Origin: an uncultured Saprospirales bacterium
Lineage (GTDB): Bacteria > Bacteroidota > Bacteroidia > Chitinophagales > Saprospiraceae
NCBI GenBank assembly: GCA_937864265.1
Contig: CALMIR010000112.1
Coordinates: forward strand, 49,989 to 113,988
Direction of reading: 5' to 3'
DNA length: 64,000 nucleotides
Within the stretch, counting starts at the first letter, position 1, and each line of letters begins with the position of its first letter. Positions 45,217 to 53,250 of the stretch are shown here, piece after piece. The notes below the pieces were generated by a model. It made no database searches, was not told where the DNA came from, and was given only the letters and a program-made list of their open reading frames with translations. A program made the translations under genes and the position numbers.

Positions 45217-45673
45217 TAGACTAAATATTCCGATTGCTCCAACATTCCCATCGACATTGATTGAAAATTTTCGAACCAATCAAGAACACAGCTATTGGGT
45301 AAATTCTTCTACAACTTTAAAAGACACAAATGACCTCATCCCTGCAAATAGAAGTGAAATAAAGAATATTAAATCCTTCCTTATGCTTGAAGAAAACTTT
45401 GACAGCTATGGAAGCGAAAAAGTAGCAAAGGAAAGTGTCGAGCATGCCATTGAATTCATAAAAGAAATCAATAAAATGGACGTAGCGGTTGCCTATTCTT
45501 CTCCGGGGCCGAATAAAGAGGTACTTATCGTACTAGGAAACAAAGAGAAAGAAATAGAATTTATTTTTTACCCTTCTAAAGCTAAGTTTGTTAGGTTCGA
45601 GGCCTCTAACTTCGTGGATCAAGGCGTTTTTGAATATGAAGGTTTAGTTGACCTGATAAGCTGGCTTTTTTAA
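45200..45673 (+). CDS. small protein of unknown function, WDGYGA-like family
   Basis: The 157-residue protein has a middle segment LMLEENFDSYGSEKVAKESV followed by AIEFIKEI, then a strand pair EVLIVLGNKEKEIEFIFYPS. The ENFDSYGSEK part resembles the ENWDGYGA motif of a widespread set of small uncharacterised proteins that have the same helix and strand order after it. There is no signal peptide. It overlaps the TIGR04255 gene by 17 bases and is likewise AT-rich. Three such genes in a row recur in other bacteria in my memory, but this needs a search. Confidence 0.68.
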   Translation: MTALSNRLNIPIAPTFPSTLIENFRTNQEHSYWVNSSTTLKDTNDLIPANRSEIKNIKSFLMLEENFDSYGSEKVAKESVEHAIEFIKEINKMDVAVAYSSPGPNKEVLIVLGNKEKEIEFIFYPSKAKFVRFEASNFVDQGVFEYEGLVDLISWLF

Positions 45674-45690
45674 CCTCACAATGTATCGCA

Positions 45691-46075
45691 ATGTATAATG
45701 CAGGTGATTTAGTAAAAGAAGAGGAATTCCTGTACAGACGAGTTTTTAAAAATGATAATCGATACGTTAACAAAGCCACTGGGCGCCCAACTTCAAGGGC
45801 ATTTGCCCCCCGACCTAAAAAAAGATGATGGCAAACTGTCGGTCGATATCGCAAGTAAGACTACCCCTGAAATAAGTATTATAGATTCTAAAAAAATTTC
45901 CTTGTGGGGCTTTAAAGCCAAAGTTCCTTTTGATATTGGTTTGCGCTGTATCTATGATCCAATACAAGAAAATGGATATGCAAACTTAGCCCATGCAATA
46001 ATTGTAGGTTTTCAAGAAGAAGATGAAGCACTTCCTGGAATTTTAGCGAGAGCGGCCATTAAAGTCAAAGACTAA
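45691..46075 (+). pseudogene. third cassette gene, split by a frameshift in an A7 run
   Basis: Starting at ATG 45691, one frame reads MYNAGDLVKEEEFLYRRVFK and on to TGRPTSRAFAPRPKKR before a stop at 45826-45828. The neighbouring frame continues DDGKLSVDIASKTTPEISII and ends at 46073-46075 (ILARAAIKVKD). Reading six instead of seven A residues at 45817-45823 fuses them into about 127 residues, with the pattern RRV..N.....TGRPTS.AF.P.PKKDDGKLSVD. This matches small proteins I recall with LLRRVHP...SSQAFRP..KDEGKLSV. A sequencing error, a true loss, or slippage at the A run are all possible. An open start at 45752 would omit the conserved first part. Confidence 0.6.
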
Positions 46076-46108
46076 TCCACAAAAATTATCAGAAAAAAAA
46101 TAAGCCAA

Positions 46109-46130
46109 AGTCATATTGGGCAATATGACT
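46109..46130. terminator. perfect 10-bp hairpin after the cassette
   Basis: AGTCATATTG (46109-46118) and CAATATGACT (46121-46130) are exact reverse complements with a two-base loop, in the gap between the cassette end and the convergent DUF5682 gene. It may terminate the cassette transcript, or in DNA form a binding palindrome. Confidence 0.5.
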
Positions 46131-46275
46131 CCGGCCAGAAAGCGACTTTAGATTGCAGGAAAGATTTGCAATGTGAGAGAAGATGACAGCAAGAAATCAA
46201 CATTTACAGCACAAAAGTCGAATTCAAGCCTTAACTAAGTGTGAAGCCAGCGTTAATTTGTCTTTAATTCTCTTT

Positions 46276-48492
46276 TTATTCCAAGCCAAGCAACTGAACC
46301 AACAGCGGAAGCGCCTGTTTGGCTCTTTGCTGATGATATATCGGGGATGGTGTTTGCGTTTCAGACATGGATAAACTAACCTGCTTCGCCAGTTGAAGAA
46401 TTTTTTCCCGTTCGGGAGCCGAAAAGCGGGCAAATGTACGCCTTAATATGGGCAGCATCTCTGTAAAATGTTCTTCCGGCACATCCTTGACCCAACGCTC
46501 CAATACCGACCATAAATCCTTGGAATGCAACAAAATCAGCGCACTGCCTTGCAAAAAGCCCTCCAGCCAAGATGCCGCATGTGCGGCCTCCCGAGTGTAA
46601 GACAGCGTAAATTCCATAATCAGCGAAGCCTGTTCGGAAGAGAGCAAACCCTTGTCCAGCAAGAGCCGGCAGCAAAGTCCGTGTATGCTGCGATCAATAC
46701 CTGGATGAGCCTGCATTCGCTGAAGCGTTGTGTTCCAAATAAGTGTAAATTCCGAGCTTTCCAGCAAATCAACGGCTCGATCAGCCTCCAAAATGAGGGT
46801 ATAACATGCTTTGGCTACCGTTTCATCCACTTGGCTACAAGTAGCGGGCAATCCAACCGATACCCGCGGCAAAAGCTGCCCCAGTAAAGCCGCTACAGCT
46901 TCCGGTTTGCTTTGCCGCACATCGCCATAGCGGATTACATCGGCCAAGGCCGGAATGGCTTGCATCATTTGCATGGTATCTTTCGACAGCGCCACTGCGG
47001 TTTCCAACTGGCGCAGCAGGCTTTCAAAAACCGTTTCTAAACCGGCCAGCAGCGACGCTCGAAATAAACCCACTAATACATTAAGTTCTTGATGTTGGCT
47101 TATTTTTTGCAAGGCTTTGTTTTCGGCTGCCTCTTTAATGGCATTGCCCCAAGTGCCCGCCTCTATAATCTTGATACTGAATTCCGGCTGCCATTTGAGC
47201 TGCCAGCTTTCGCTAAAATTGCCGAGCCGGCCTTCCTGTTCCTGTGTTTTTCCCCAGTGAATGTCTAAAAGTTGCAGTTGGTGAAAAAACTGGCTCATAG
47301 CCATATGAAAAGGCTCGCGGAGGTCTAATATTTTATTTTCTACGGCAGTACTCTGGAAAATTTTACCCAATCGAAAGGTTTTAAGTTGCCGGTCAAAATC
47401 CTTCTGAATGGGCATTACCGGAGCGTTTTCCGGCAGTTGACCTACTTTCCGCCCAATGATCAGCGCTTTTTCGATGAGTTGTAAGGGTTCCACTTGTCCC
47501 TGGCAATACACTGCCAACGCGGCTTCTTTCAATTCGACCATCTCGGGAATGGCCTTTTGGCGCATGGCGGCCAGGGTATGCGCTAGTCGCGCGGCATCAA
47601 TGGCCTGCGCCGCAGCCGTTTCAAAACCCTGCTCTCGCATCAAGACGGCAGCCTGCACCATCCAGCGTTGAATGGCTTCCTCGCGGTGTCGAAATAGCAA
47701 GTCATACCAAGCCGGAGACAATACCCCGGCCCTATAGCCGCTTTGGTAGGCCAGCCTTTCATACGACCAGGGTATCCAACTGGAGCTGGTTTTCGCTTTT
47801 TTCCATCCCTTTAATAGCTGCTGATCGCTGGCTGGTTTGATCCGATTGACATCCTGAATAGCCGGACCATGCCAGGCTCCGCACACGACCGCTATGTTTT
47901 TGAAGCCCTCCTTCAAAGCTTTGCGGAGGGTGATGCGCATGTAAGCTTCCCGTAGCAGGTTGGAAGGACGTTCTGGTCGGTTCAAATCGCCTCGCATGGC
48001 TTGGATCATTTGCAAGATGTACTCGAAGATCGCCGCATCGTTTTCAGTATGTTCAAAGGTGGCATCCCACCATTGTTCGCTATCTTCATAGCCCGCCAGC
48101 AAGGCCATTACGCCCATTGGATCCAGATCGAAAGGGTCGTCACCGATGGTCAATTCATCCATGCTTTCAGGAAATTGAAGCTGGATGTCTATCGGCAAAT
48201 CCATGAACCAGATGGGGCATTGGTGGCTATGGGCGTAGCGCATGGTTTGCCATTCGGCAGAAAATTCGGCAAAAGGCAAGTAAACAGCCTTGTCCATGTT
48301 TTTATCTTCGTACAAAAGCAAGGCCAAAGGCAACTCATAGTCCTCGTACTGGAAAATAGACATCGCTTTTTCTGCATCAGCAGGCATTTCCACCAGGATG
48401 CAATCGGGTTGCTGTTGCTCCAATGCTTTTAACAGGCTGCGGGTGGAGCCGGGGCCGTGGTGTCGGATGCCGTATATGGAAAAAAGAGCCAT
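46276..48492 (-). CDS. DUF5682 family protein
   Basis: The 738-residue protein opens MALFSIYGIRHHGPGSTRSL followed by LEQQQPDCILVEMPADAEK, the DUF5682 signature, and keeps ICPIWFMDLP-like residues (QCPIWFMDLPIDIQL) and KNIAVVCGAWHGPAI. The first 250 residues resemble TraB/TIKI-like hydrolase folds with conserved His and Glu. The rest is helical repeats. DUF5682 usually sits in an operon with a MoxR ATPase, a vWA protein and SWIM or DUF5691 proteins, a group that has been proposed as an NTP-dependent conflict system. None of these is present within 10 kb, so the gene is an orphan here or works with partners elsewhere. DUF2461 lies just upstream. Confidence 0.83.
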   Translation of the reverse strand: MALFSIYGIRHHGPGSTRSLLKALEQQQPDCILVEMPADAEKAMSIFQYEDYELPLALLLYEDKNMDKAVYLPFAEFSAEWQTMRYAHSHQCPIWFMDLPIDIQLQFPESMDELTIGDDPFDLDPMGVMALLAGYEDSEQWWDATFEHTENDAAIFEYILQMIQAMRGDLNRPERPSNLLREAYMRITLRKALKEGFKNIAVVCGAWHGPAIQDVNRIKPASDQQLLKGWKKAKTSSSWIPWSYERLAYQSGYRAGVLSPAWYDLLFRHREEAIQRWMVQAAVLMREQGFETAAAQAIDAARLAHTLAAMRQKAIPEMVELKEAALAVYCQGQVEPLQLIEKALIIGRKVGQLPENAPVMPIQKDFDRQLKTFRLGKIFQSTAVENKILDLREPFHMAMSQFFHQLQLLDIHWGKTQEQEGRLGNFSESWQLKWQPEFSIKIIEAGTWGNAIKEAAENKALQKISQHQELNVLVGLFRASLLAGLETVFESLLRQLETAVALSKDTMQMMQAIPALADVIRYGDVRQSKPEAVAALLGQLLPRVSVGLPATCSQVDETVAKACYTLILEADRAVDLLESSEFTLIWNTTLQRMQAHPGIDRSIHGLCCRLLLDKGLLSSEQASLIMEFTLSYTREAAHAASWLEGFLQGSALILLHSKDLWSVLERWVKDVPEEHFTEMLPILRRTFARFSAPEREKILQLAKQVSLSMSETQTPSPIYHQQRAKQALPLLVQLLGLE

Positions 48493-48504
48493 ACCATTTC
48501 GGAT

Positions 48505-49185
48505 TTAATCCTCCAGCGGGATACCGTTCGTATCGGTGGTCAACACTTCGCTCATATAGTCGAAAAATGGCCGCAAATTTTGCAAGGTTTGTACCAACTC
48601 GGCCAAGAAATACTCCGAAGTAACTTCCTGATCGGAAAATGCGCGGGTAGCCAAAAATTGTTTTTTACGGATTAGGTCAATGGCCGGATGATCTTTGACA
48701 AAGCCTTTTGGCGCTGATTTCACGGCTTCGCCCTCCACCGCTCCAAAAGTTTGCACAAATACCGGATCGTTGATGATTGCCCGCAAAGGTTGGTCATCGC
48801 TGGCTATTTCCTGGCGGATACGCAACAAGTCGGGCGCATTGGGTGCCCAAAATCCGCCACCTGCAAAAGACTGCCCGGGTTCGATGTGGAAATAGTAGCC
48901 CCCTCTCAGCCACTTGGTAGCCCGCGACATGCCCGCACTGAAATAGTTCTTATAGGGCGATTTGTCCTTAGAAAAACGCACATCGCGATAAATGCGGAAC
49001 ACTTTGAGTTCTTCCAGGTTATCGTGGCGGCTTACTTCCTCGAAAACAATTTGAGCAAATTGCTTGAACGGCTCGTAAACCGCTTCATACTGCGCTTTAT
49101 GGGCTTGAAACCAGTCTCTATTATTGTTTTGCTGCAAGCTCAATAAAAAGTCAAACGTTGATGGGGATAGTTGATATGAATTCAT
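48505..49185 (-). CDS. DUF2461 family protein
   Basis: From the ATG at 49183-49185 (226 residues) the protein begins MNSYQLSPSTFDFLLSLQQN, with the family pattern NNRDWFQAHKAQYEAVYEPF, then LKVFRIYRDVRFSKDKSPYK and FAGGGFWAPNAPDLLRIRQE. These are the conserved blocks of DUF2461 (TIGR02453). The function is unknown. There is no signal peptide. The frame extends to 49230 but begins with unconserved residues. It lies 12 bases before the DUF5682 gene on the same strand, so the two are probably cotranscribed. Confidence 0.87.
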   Translation of the reverse strand: MNSYQLSPSTFDFLLSLQQNNNRDWFQAHKAQYEAVYEPFKQFAQIVFEEVSRHDNLEELKVFRIYRDVRFSKDKSPYKNYFSAGMSRATKWLRGGYYFHIEPGQSFAGGGFWAPNAPDLLRIRQEIASDDQPLRAIINDPVFVQTFGAVEGEAVKSAPKGFVKDHPAIDLIRKKQFLATRAFSDQEVTSEYFLAELVQTLQNLRPFFDYMSEVLTTDTNGIPLED

Positions 49186-49332
49186 GTTTAGCAAAAATTT
49201 AACCAAATATAAGGTAATTCTTGACAACAATAATACAGCCTTTTTGGTCTTCTAAACGTTGGAAAACGAACCATGGGTAGATCGAAACCGACACTTGGTT
49301 GAATTTTTTTCCAGCCTCATTGAATGCAATCG

Positions 49333-49340
49333 TACTTTTG
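49333..49340 (+). promoter_or_regulatory. putative -7 promoter box for the TonB receptor
   Basis: TACTTTTG fits TAnnTTTG, 35 bases before the ATG at 49376. No clean -33 TTTG is visible at the expected distance. The box lies inside the upstream open extension of the receptor frame, which argues against a start at 49259. Confidence 0.5.
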
Positions 49341-49375
49341 CACGCGTTCTTAGGCAAAAAACCAATCACCCAATT

Positions 49376-51733
49376 ATGATGCCAAAAATTATTCTTACTA
49401 GCGCTTTATTTCTGATGTGTACATGGGTAGTCGATGCGCAAAACCGCGTCACCATCAGCGGTATAGTGACCGATGCGGACAATGGAGAAACACTCATCGG
49501 CGCTACGGTTACCGTGCCCGCAACCGGTTCAGGTACCAGTACCAATGAATACGGTTTTTATTCGCTCACGCTGCCAATGGGCGATACACAAAGCCTGGCT
49601 TTTAGCTACGTAGGCTTTCAAACCCAGCTAAAAACCGTATTGCTGAGCCAGGATACCCGCCTGGATGTCGCCTTGTCATCTGGAATTGCATTAGAAGAAG
49701 TGGTCGTAAAAGCCAATTCATTTGAAGAGCAATTGCAGTCCACCGAGATGAGCGTAGAAGCCATCACCACGCGTGAAGCCCGACTCATACCTGTGCTCTT
49801 GGGCGAGAGTGATATTTTAAAAACCATCCAGTTAAAACCGGGCATTCCTTCCGGCTCGGAAGGTACTACCGGGCTTTTTGTACGCGGCGGCGGCGCCGAC
49901 CAAAACCTGATTGTACTGGACGAAGCCATTGTCTATAATCCCAATCACCTTTTTGGCTTTTTCAGTACCTTTAATACGGATGCGGTCAAAGACCTGAAGC
50001 TGTACAAAGGTGGCTTTCCCGCGCAATACGGGGGCCGGCTCTCCTCTGTGATAGATGTCAAACTCAAGGAAGGCAACAATCAAAAGTTTTCCGGCTCTGG
50101 CGGTATTGGACTGTTGGCCTCCCGCCTAACACTGGAAGGCCCCATACAAAAAGGCAAGTCTTCTTTTATGGTATCCGGGCGGCGCACTTATGTGGATCTC
50201 ATTACCCGATCCATCAACAAGGCCAATGAAGACAACGAAGACGCCACGTTTATTCCCGACTACTACTTTTACGACCTCAACACCAAAATCAATTACCAGT
50301 TGAGTGAAAAGGATCGTTTGTTCCTGAGTGGCTATTTTGGCAGGGATGTTTTTGGCGTGGATGGCGATTTTTTTGATTTCAACTTCGACTGGGGCAACGC
50401 TACTGGTACGGCACGCTGGAACCATGTTTTCTCTCCCAAGTTGTTTGCCAATACTACTTTTACCTTTTCTGATTACCAATACAATATTGAGAACAAAATT
50501 ACTGGCTTTTCTTTTCAAGTTGGTTCCAATATCCAGGACAGCAATCTGAAATCCGATTTTTACTACGCCATTCGAAACGGACATACCTTGCGCTTTGGCG
50601 CCAATGTCACCTACCACTATTTTAAGGTAGGCCGCTTGAAAGCGGGCAGTGATGATGGCAGCATTAGTTTCTCTGCGGGGCAGGACTACGATGGCTGGGA
50701 GTCCGGTATCTATGTATCCGACGATCTGGATATAGGGGATAAATGGAAACTGGCAACAGGTTTGAGGTTAAGCGCTTTCTCCAACGACGGCGCTTTTTAT
50801 ACGGGCCTGGAGCCTCGTCTGGCGCTTCGCTATAGTGTTAACGATAAACTTTCAGCCAAAACAAGCTACGCCCGCATGTATCAGTACATGCACCTGGTGG
50901 CCAATTCCGGGGTTGCTTTGCCGACCGATGTTTGGTATCCTTCTACAGAGCGGGTGATGCCGCAGCGCTCCGACCAGGTGGCTTTTGGCCTGTCCTACCT
51001 ATTGGGGCGGCAATTTTTTATCAATGCCGAAACTTATTACAAGTGGCTGGACAATCAACTCCAATTTGTAGATGCCGCACAGCTATTTGCCAACAACGAC
51101 CTGGAGGATGAATTTGCTGTTGGGCAAGGCCGGGCTTATGGCTTCGAGTTGAGTCTGGAAAAAAAGGAAGGCAATTTGAGCGGCTGGATTGGTTACACCT
51201 ATGCGCGGGTCGTCCTGAGTGATTTTACGACGTTGGATCCCAACGGCAGCTTTGCGCAAACGGATCGAAATTTTGGTGACTTCTCCCCCATTTACGACCG
51301 CAGACATGACCTCTCTGTGGTGTTGCTATGGGATATTAGCCGTCGGTTTTCATTTAGTTCTACTTTTGTGTATGGCTCTGGCGATTTGCGCTGGCTGGCG
51401 CCGGGGCGTTTCAATTTCCAGGATGTGGAAGGCGCCAATTTTCAACCGGTGGTTTCCGACTACTTGGCGCGCAACAACTTCCGGCTACCGCCCTACAATC
51501 GCTTGGACATGTCATTGGTGTGGCGCTTTTTCCCAAAATGGGGCGAAAGCGATCTGACTTTCAGTGCCATCAATGTATATGACCGCCGAAATACCTTTTT
51601 TATCTACCTGGAACCTGAATACGAAGAAAATCCAGATACAGAAAATCCGATCGAAGTCCCGACCCGCATCGCCGCTAAGCAAGTTTCTTTATTCCCCGTT
51701 TTACCTTCCATTTCTTGGAATTTTAAATTTTAA
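49376..51733 (+). CDS. TonB-dependent receptor with carboxypeptidase-like domain
   Basis: From the ATG at 49376 (785 residues) the protein has a signal peptide (MMPKIILTSALFLMCTWVVDAQ, shortened core PKIILTSALFLMCTW). The N-terminal beta-sandwich reads TISGIVTDADNGETLIGATV, and the plug has the usual ETLIGA..V pattern, LLGESDILKTIQLKPGIPSG, LFVRGGGADQNLIVLDEAIV and LYKGGFPAQYGGRLSSVIDV. The barrel ends SISWNFKF. It imports an unknown ligand with TonB energy. A DUF4249 lipoprotein gene follows after 4 bases, which is a common Bacteroidota pairing. TTG at 49259 is an unlikely longer start. Confidence 0.92.
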   Translation: MMPKIILTSALFLMCTWVVDAQNRVTISGIVTDADNGETLIGATVTVPATGSGTSTNEYGFYSLTLPMGDTQSLAFSYVGFQTQLKTVLLSQDTRLDVALSSGIALEEVVVKANSFEEQLQSTEMSVEAITTREARLIPVLLGESDILKTIQLKPGIPSGSEGTTGLFVRGGGADQNLIVLDEAIVYNPNHLFGFFSTFNTDAVKDLKLYKGGFPAQYGGRLSSVIDVKLKEGNNQKFSGSGGIGLLASRLTLEGPIQKGKSSFMVSGRRTYVDLITRSINKANEDNEDATFIPDYYFYDLNTKINYQLSEKDRLFLSGYFGRDVFGVDGDFFDFNFDWGNATGTARWNHVFSPKLFANTTFTFSDYQYNIENKITGFSFQVGSNIQDSNLKSDFYYAIRNGHTLRFGANVTYHYFKVGRLKAGSDDGSISFSAGQDYDGWESGIYVSDDLDIGDKWKLATGLRLSAFSNDGAFYTGLEPRLALRYSVNDKLSAKTSYARMYQYMHLVANSGVALPTDVWYPSTERVMPQRSDQVAFGLSYLLGRQFFINAETYYKWLDNQLQFVDAAQLFANNDLEDEFAVGQGRAYGFELSLEKKEGNLSGWIGYTYARVVLSDFTTLDPNGSFAQTDRNFGDFSPIYDRRHDLSVVLLWDISRRFSFSSTFVYGSGDLRWLAPGRFNFQDVEGANFQPVVSDYLARNNFRLPPYNRLDMSLVWRFFPKWGESDLTFSAINVYDRRNTFFIYLEPEYEENPDTENPIEVPTRIAAKQVSLFPVLPSISWNFKF

Positions 51734-51737
51734 ACCC

Positions 51738-52574
51738 ATGCGCCAATTGCTCTTTTTTGCCTTGTCGATCGCCATCCTCTGGTCTTGTGACCTGGAAAAG
51801 GAAATTGAAATACAGCTTCCAGATTATGAGCCTTCGATTGTGGTGGAATGTTACTTGGAGCCAGATCAGCCCTTTGCGCTGCTTTTAACCGAAAGCACGC
51901 CTTATTTTGAGCCATTCCCAGATGACATCAGTGATTATCTGGATGCCACGCTGCTGGACAGTGCTGAGGTAGAAATTTTGCACAAGGGTACGATATACTC
52001 GCTGCAAAACCAGTTGTTTTTTGATCCGGTCAAGCAAAAAATTTACAACTACTATTTGCCCGTAAGCGTGCCTTATGATACGGATAGTCCATTCGAATTG
52101 CGCATCACGACCAAAGATGGAAGAACAATAGAAGCAAGCACCAAGCTTCTGCCCAGGGTGGCAATCGATAGTATCGTCGTTGAATTTCAGGAAAACGACA
52201 CCCTTGCACGGCTATTGACCTACTTTACCGACCCGCCCGAACAGGAAAATTATTACCGCCGCATGTTGCACGAAGAAAGCCTAGATAGCACCGCCCGACA
52301 GGACTTCCCAACTGACGACCGCATATTCAATGGCGACGTCGTTTTTGGCACGACCTTCGACTTTTCAGAAGGCACGGTCGTTTTCAACACCCTTTATCAC
52401 ATTGACGAAGACTATTACAAGTTTTTGGAGAGTGTGAATGGCGCCATCAATGCAAGTCTCAACCCTTTTGCGCAGCCCAGTTCCATCATTTCAAATGTGA
52501 CGGGTACAGGCAACCCAATCGGCATATTTACCGGGCTGGTCTATGATCGGGTAGAAACCATCATTCAGCGCTGA
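51738..52574 (+). CDS. DUF4249 family lipoprotein
   Basis: The 278-residue protein starts MRQLLFFALSIAILWSCDLE with the lipidated Cys at residue 17. The next part, EIQLPDYEPSIVVECYLEPD, is the conserved DUF4249 opening, and LLLTESTPYFEPFPDDI and RMLHEESLDSTARQDFPTDD follow. It should be an outer-membrane-linked partner of the TonB receptor just upstream. Frame extension to 51564 would overlap the receptor gene. Its 3' end overlaps the convergent membrane-protein gene by 14 bases. Confidence 0.87.
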   Translation: MRQLLFFALSIAILWSCDLEKEIEIQLPDYEPSIVVECYLEPDQPFALLLTESTPYFEPFPDDISDYLDATLLDSAEVEILHKGTIYSLQNQLFFDPVKQKIYNYYLPVSVPYDTDSPFELRITTKDGRTIEASTKLLPRVAIDSIVVEFQENDTLARLLTYFTDPPEQENYYRRMLHEESLDSTARQDFPTDDRIFNGDVVFGTTFDFSEGTVVFNTLYHIDEDYYKFLESVNGAINASLNPFAQPSSIISNVTGTGNPIGIFTGLVYDRVETIIQR

Positions 52575-53250
52575 GGCGCTTGAATTGCCCCAACGCACCG
52601 AACATCTGGTACAGCATACAACATATCTCTGAATACACGACAATTTTTTGGGCCGTGGCCTGCAAAAAAAGCGCCTCCGGCGAATGCCAGGATCGCGGCC
52701 CAAACAACATAATGACGATCTGTACTGCCAATATCACACTAAAAACAACGATTGCCTGTGCATAACGATTGGGATAGGTCGGGTCTTGTTTTATGGCCAA
52801 TGCGAAACAAAAACACATCAACAGAAAAGCGATGAAGCCGCCCCGAACAAACAAGGTATGGGTGGTATAATCGACATCTAGTGGGTTCAGCGCAATGCCG
52901 ATATAACTCAATCCGGCCAGGCAACCAAAAAAGGCAGCAAAAGTGGCCAGGTTTTGAGCTTCCGACTGCTGAAACAAGCTGGGAAGCATCAAGAAAAATA
53001 AAATCAGCGATACGCCCACCACGACCAAGCTGGTTTGAAATAGCTGGTTGCTCCAATAATTATCTTCGCCATTCCAACTGCGCGTGCGCCCCAAGTCGCT
53101 GAAATAATTGTCCGTCAGGGAATAACCCTCCATTCGTCGGTCGTGGATGGTGCCTCCTGGATAGGCAAGCATGGCCAAGCTGCTAAACATGAAAAACGAA
53201 ACGGCACTGCAAATGCTAAAATAGATAATGGCTTTTTTAAATCGGATCAT
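52561..53250 (-). CDS. six-helix integral membrane protein (DUF998-like)
   Basis: The ATG at 53250 gives 229 residues (MIRFKKAIIYFSICSAVSFF). About six hydrophobic helices are seen, including FQTSLVVVGVSLILFFLMLP, FAAFFGCLAGLSYIGIALNP, GGFIAFLLMCFCFALAI and AQAIVVFSVILAVQIVIMLF. A first extracytoplasmic loop contains the conserved-looking SLTDNYFSDLGRTRSWNGED. The layout resembles DUF998 or Frag1-type proteins. The start lies 14 bases inside the 3' end of the CHAT-TPR gene, so the two are translationally coupled. Its job may be linked to that protease-like protein, for example as membrane partner or target. Confidence 0.75.
   Translation of the reverse strand: MIRFKKAIIYFSICSAVSFFMFSSLAMLAYPGGTIHDRRMEGYSLTDNYFSDLGRTRSWNGEDNYWSNQLFQTSLVVVGVSLILFFLMLPSLFQQSEAQNLATFAAFFGCLAGLSYIGIALNPLDVDYTTHTLFVRGGFIAFLLMCFCFALAIKQDPTYPNRYAQAIVVFSVILAVQIVIMLFGPRSWHSPEALFLQATAQKIVVYSEICCMLYQMFGALGQFKRLSAE

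Noticed and set aside
46183..46374. Plus-strand 63-residue frame between the cassette and DUF5682
   Set aside because: Overlaps the end of DUF5682 on the other strand and shows no family pattern.
52561..53250. Gasdermin partner of the CHAT protein
   Set aside because: The protein is a six-helix membrane protein without the gasdermin-type layout; only a coupling is supported.
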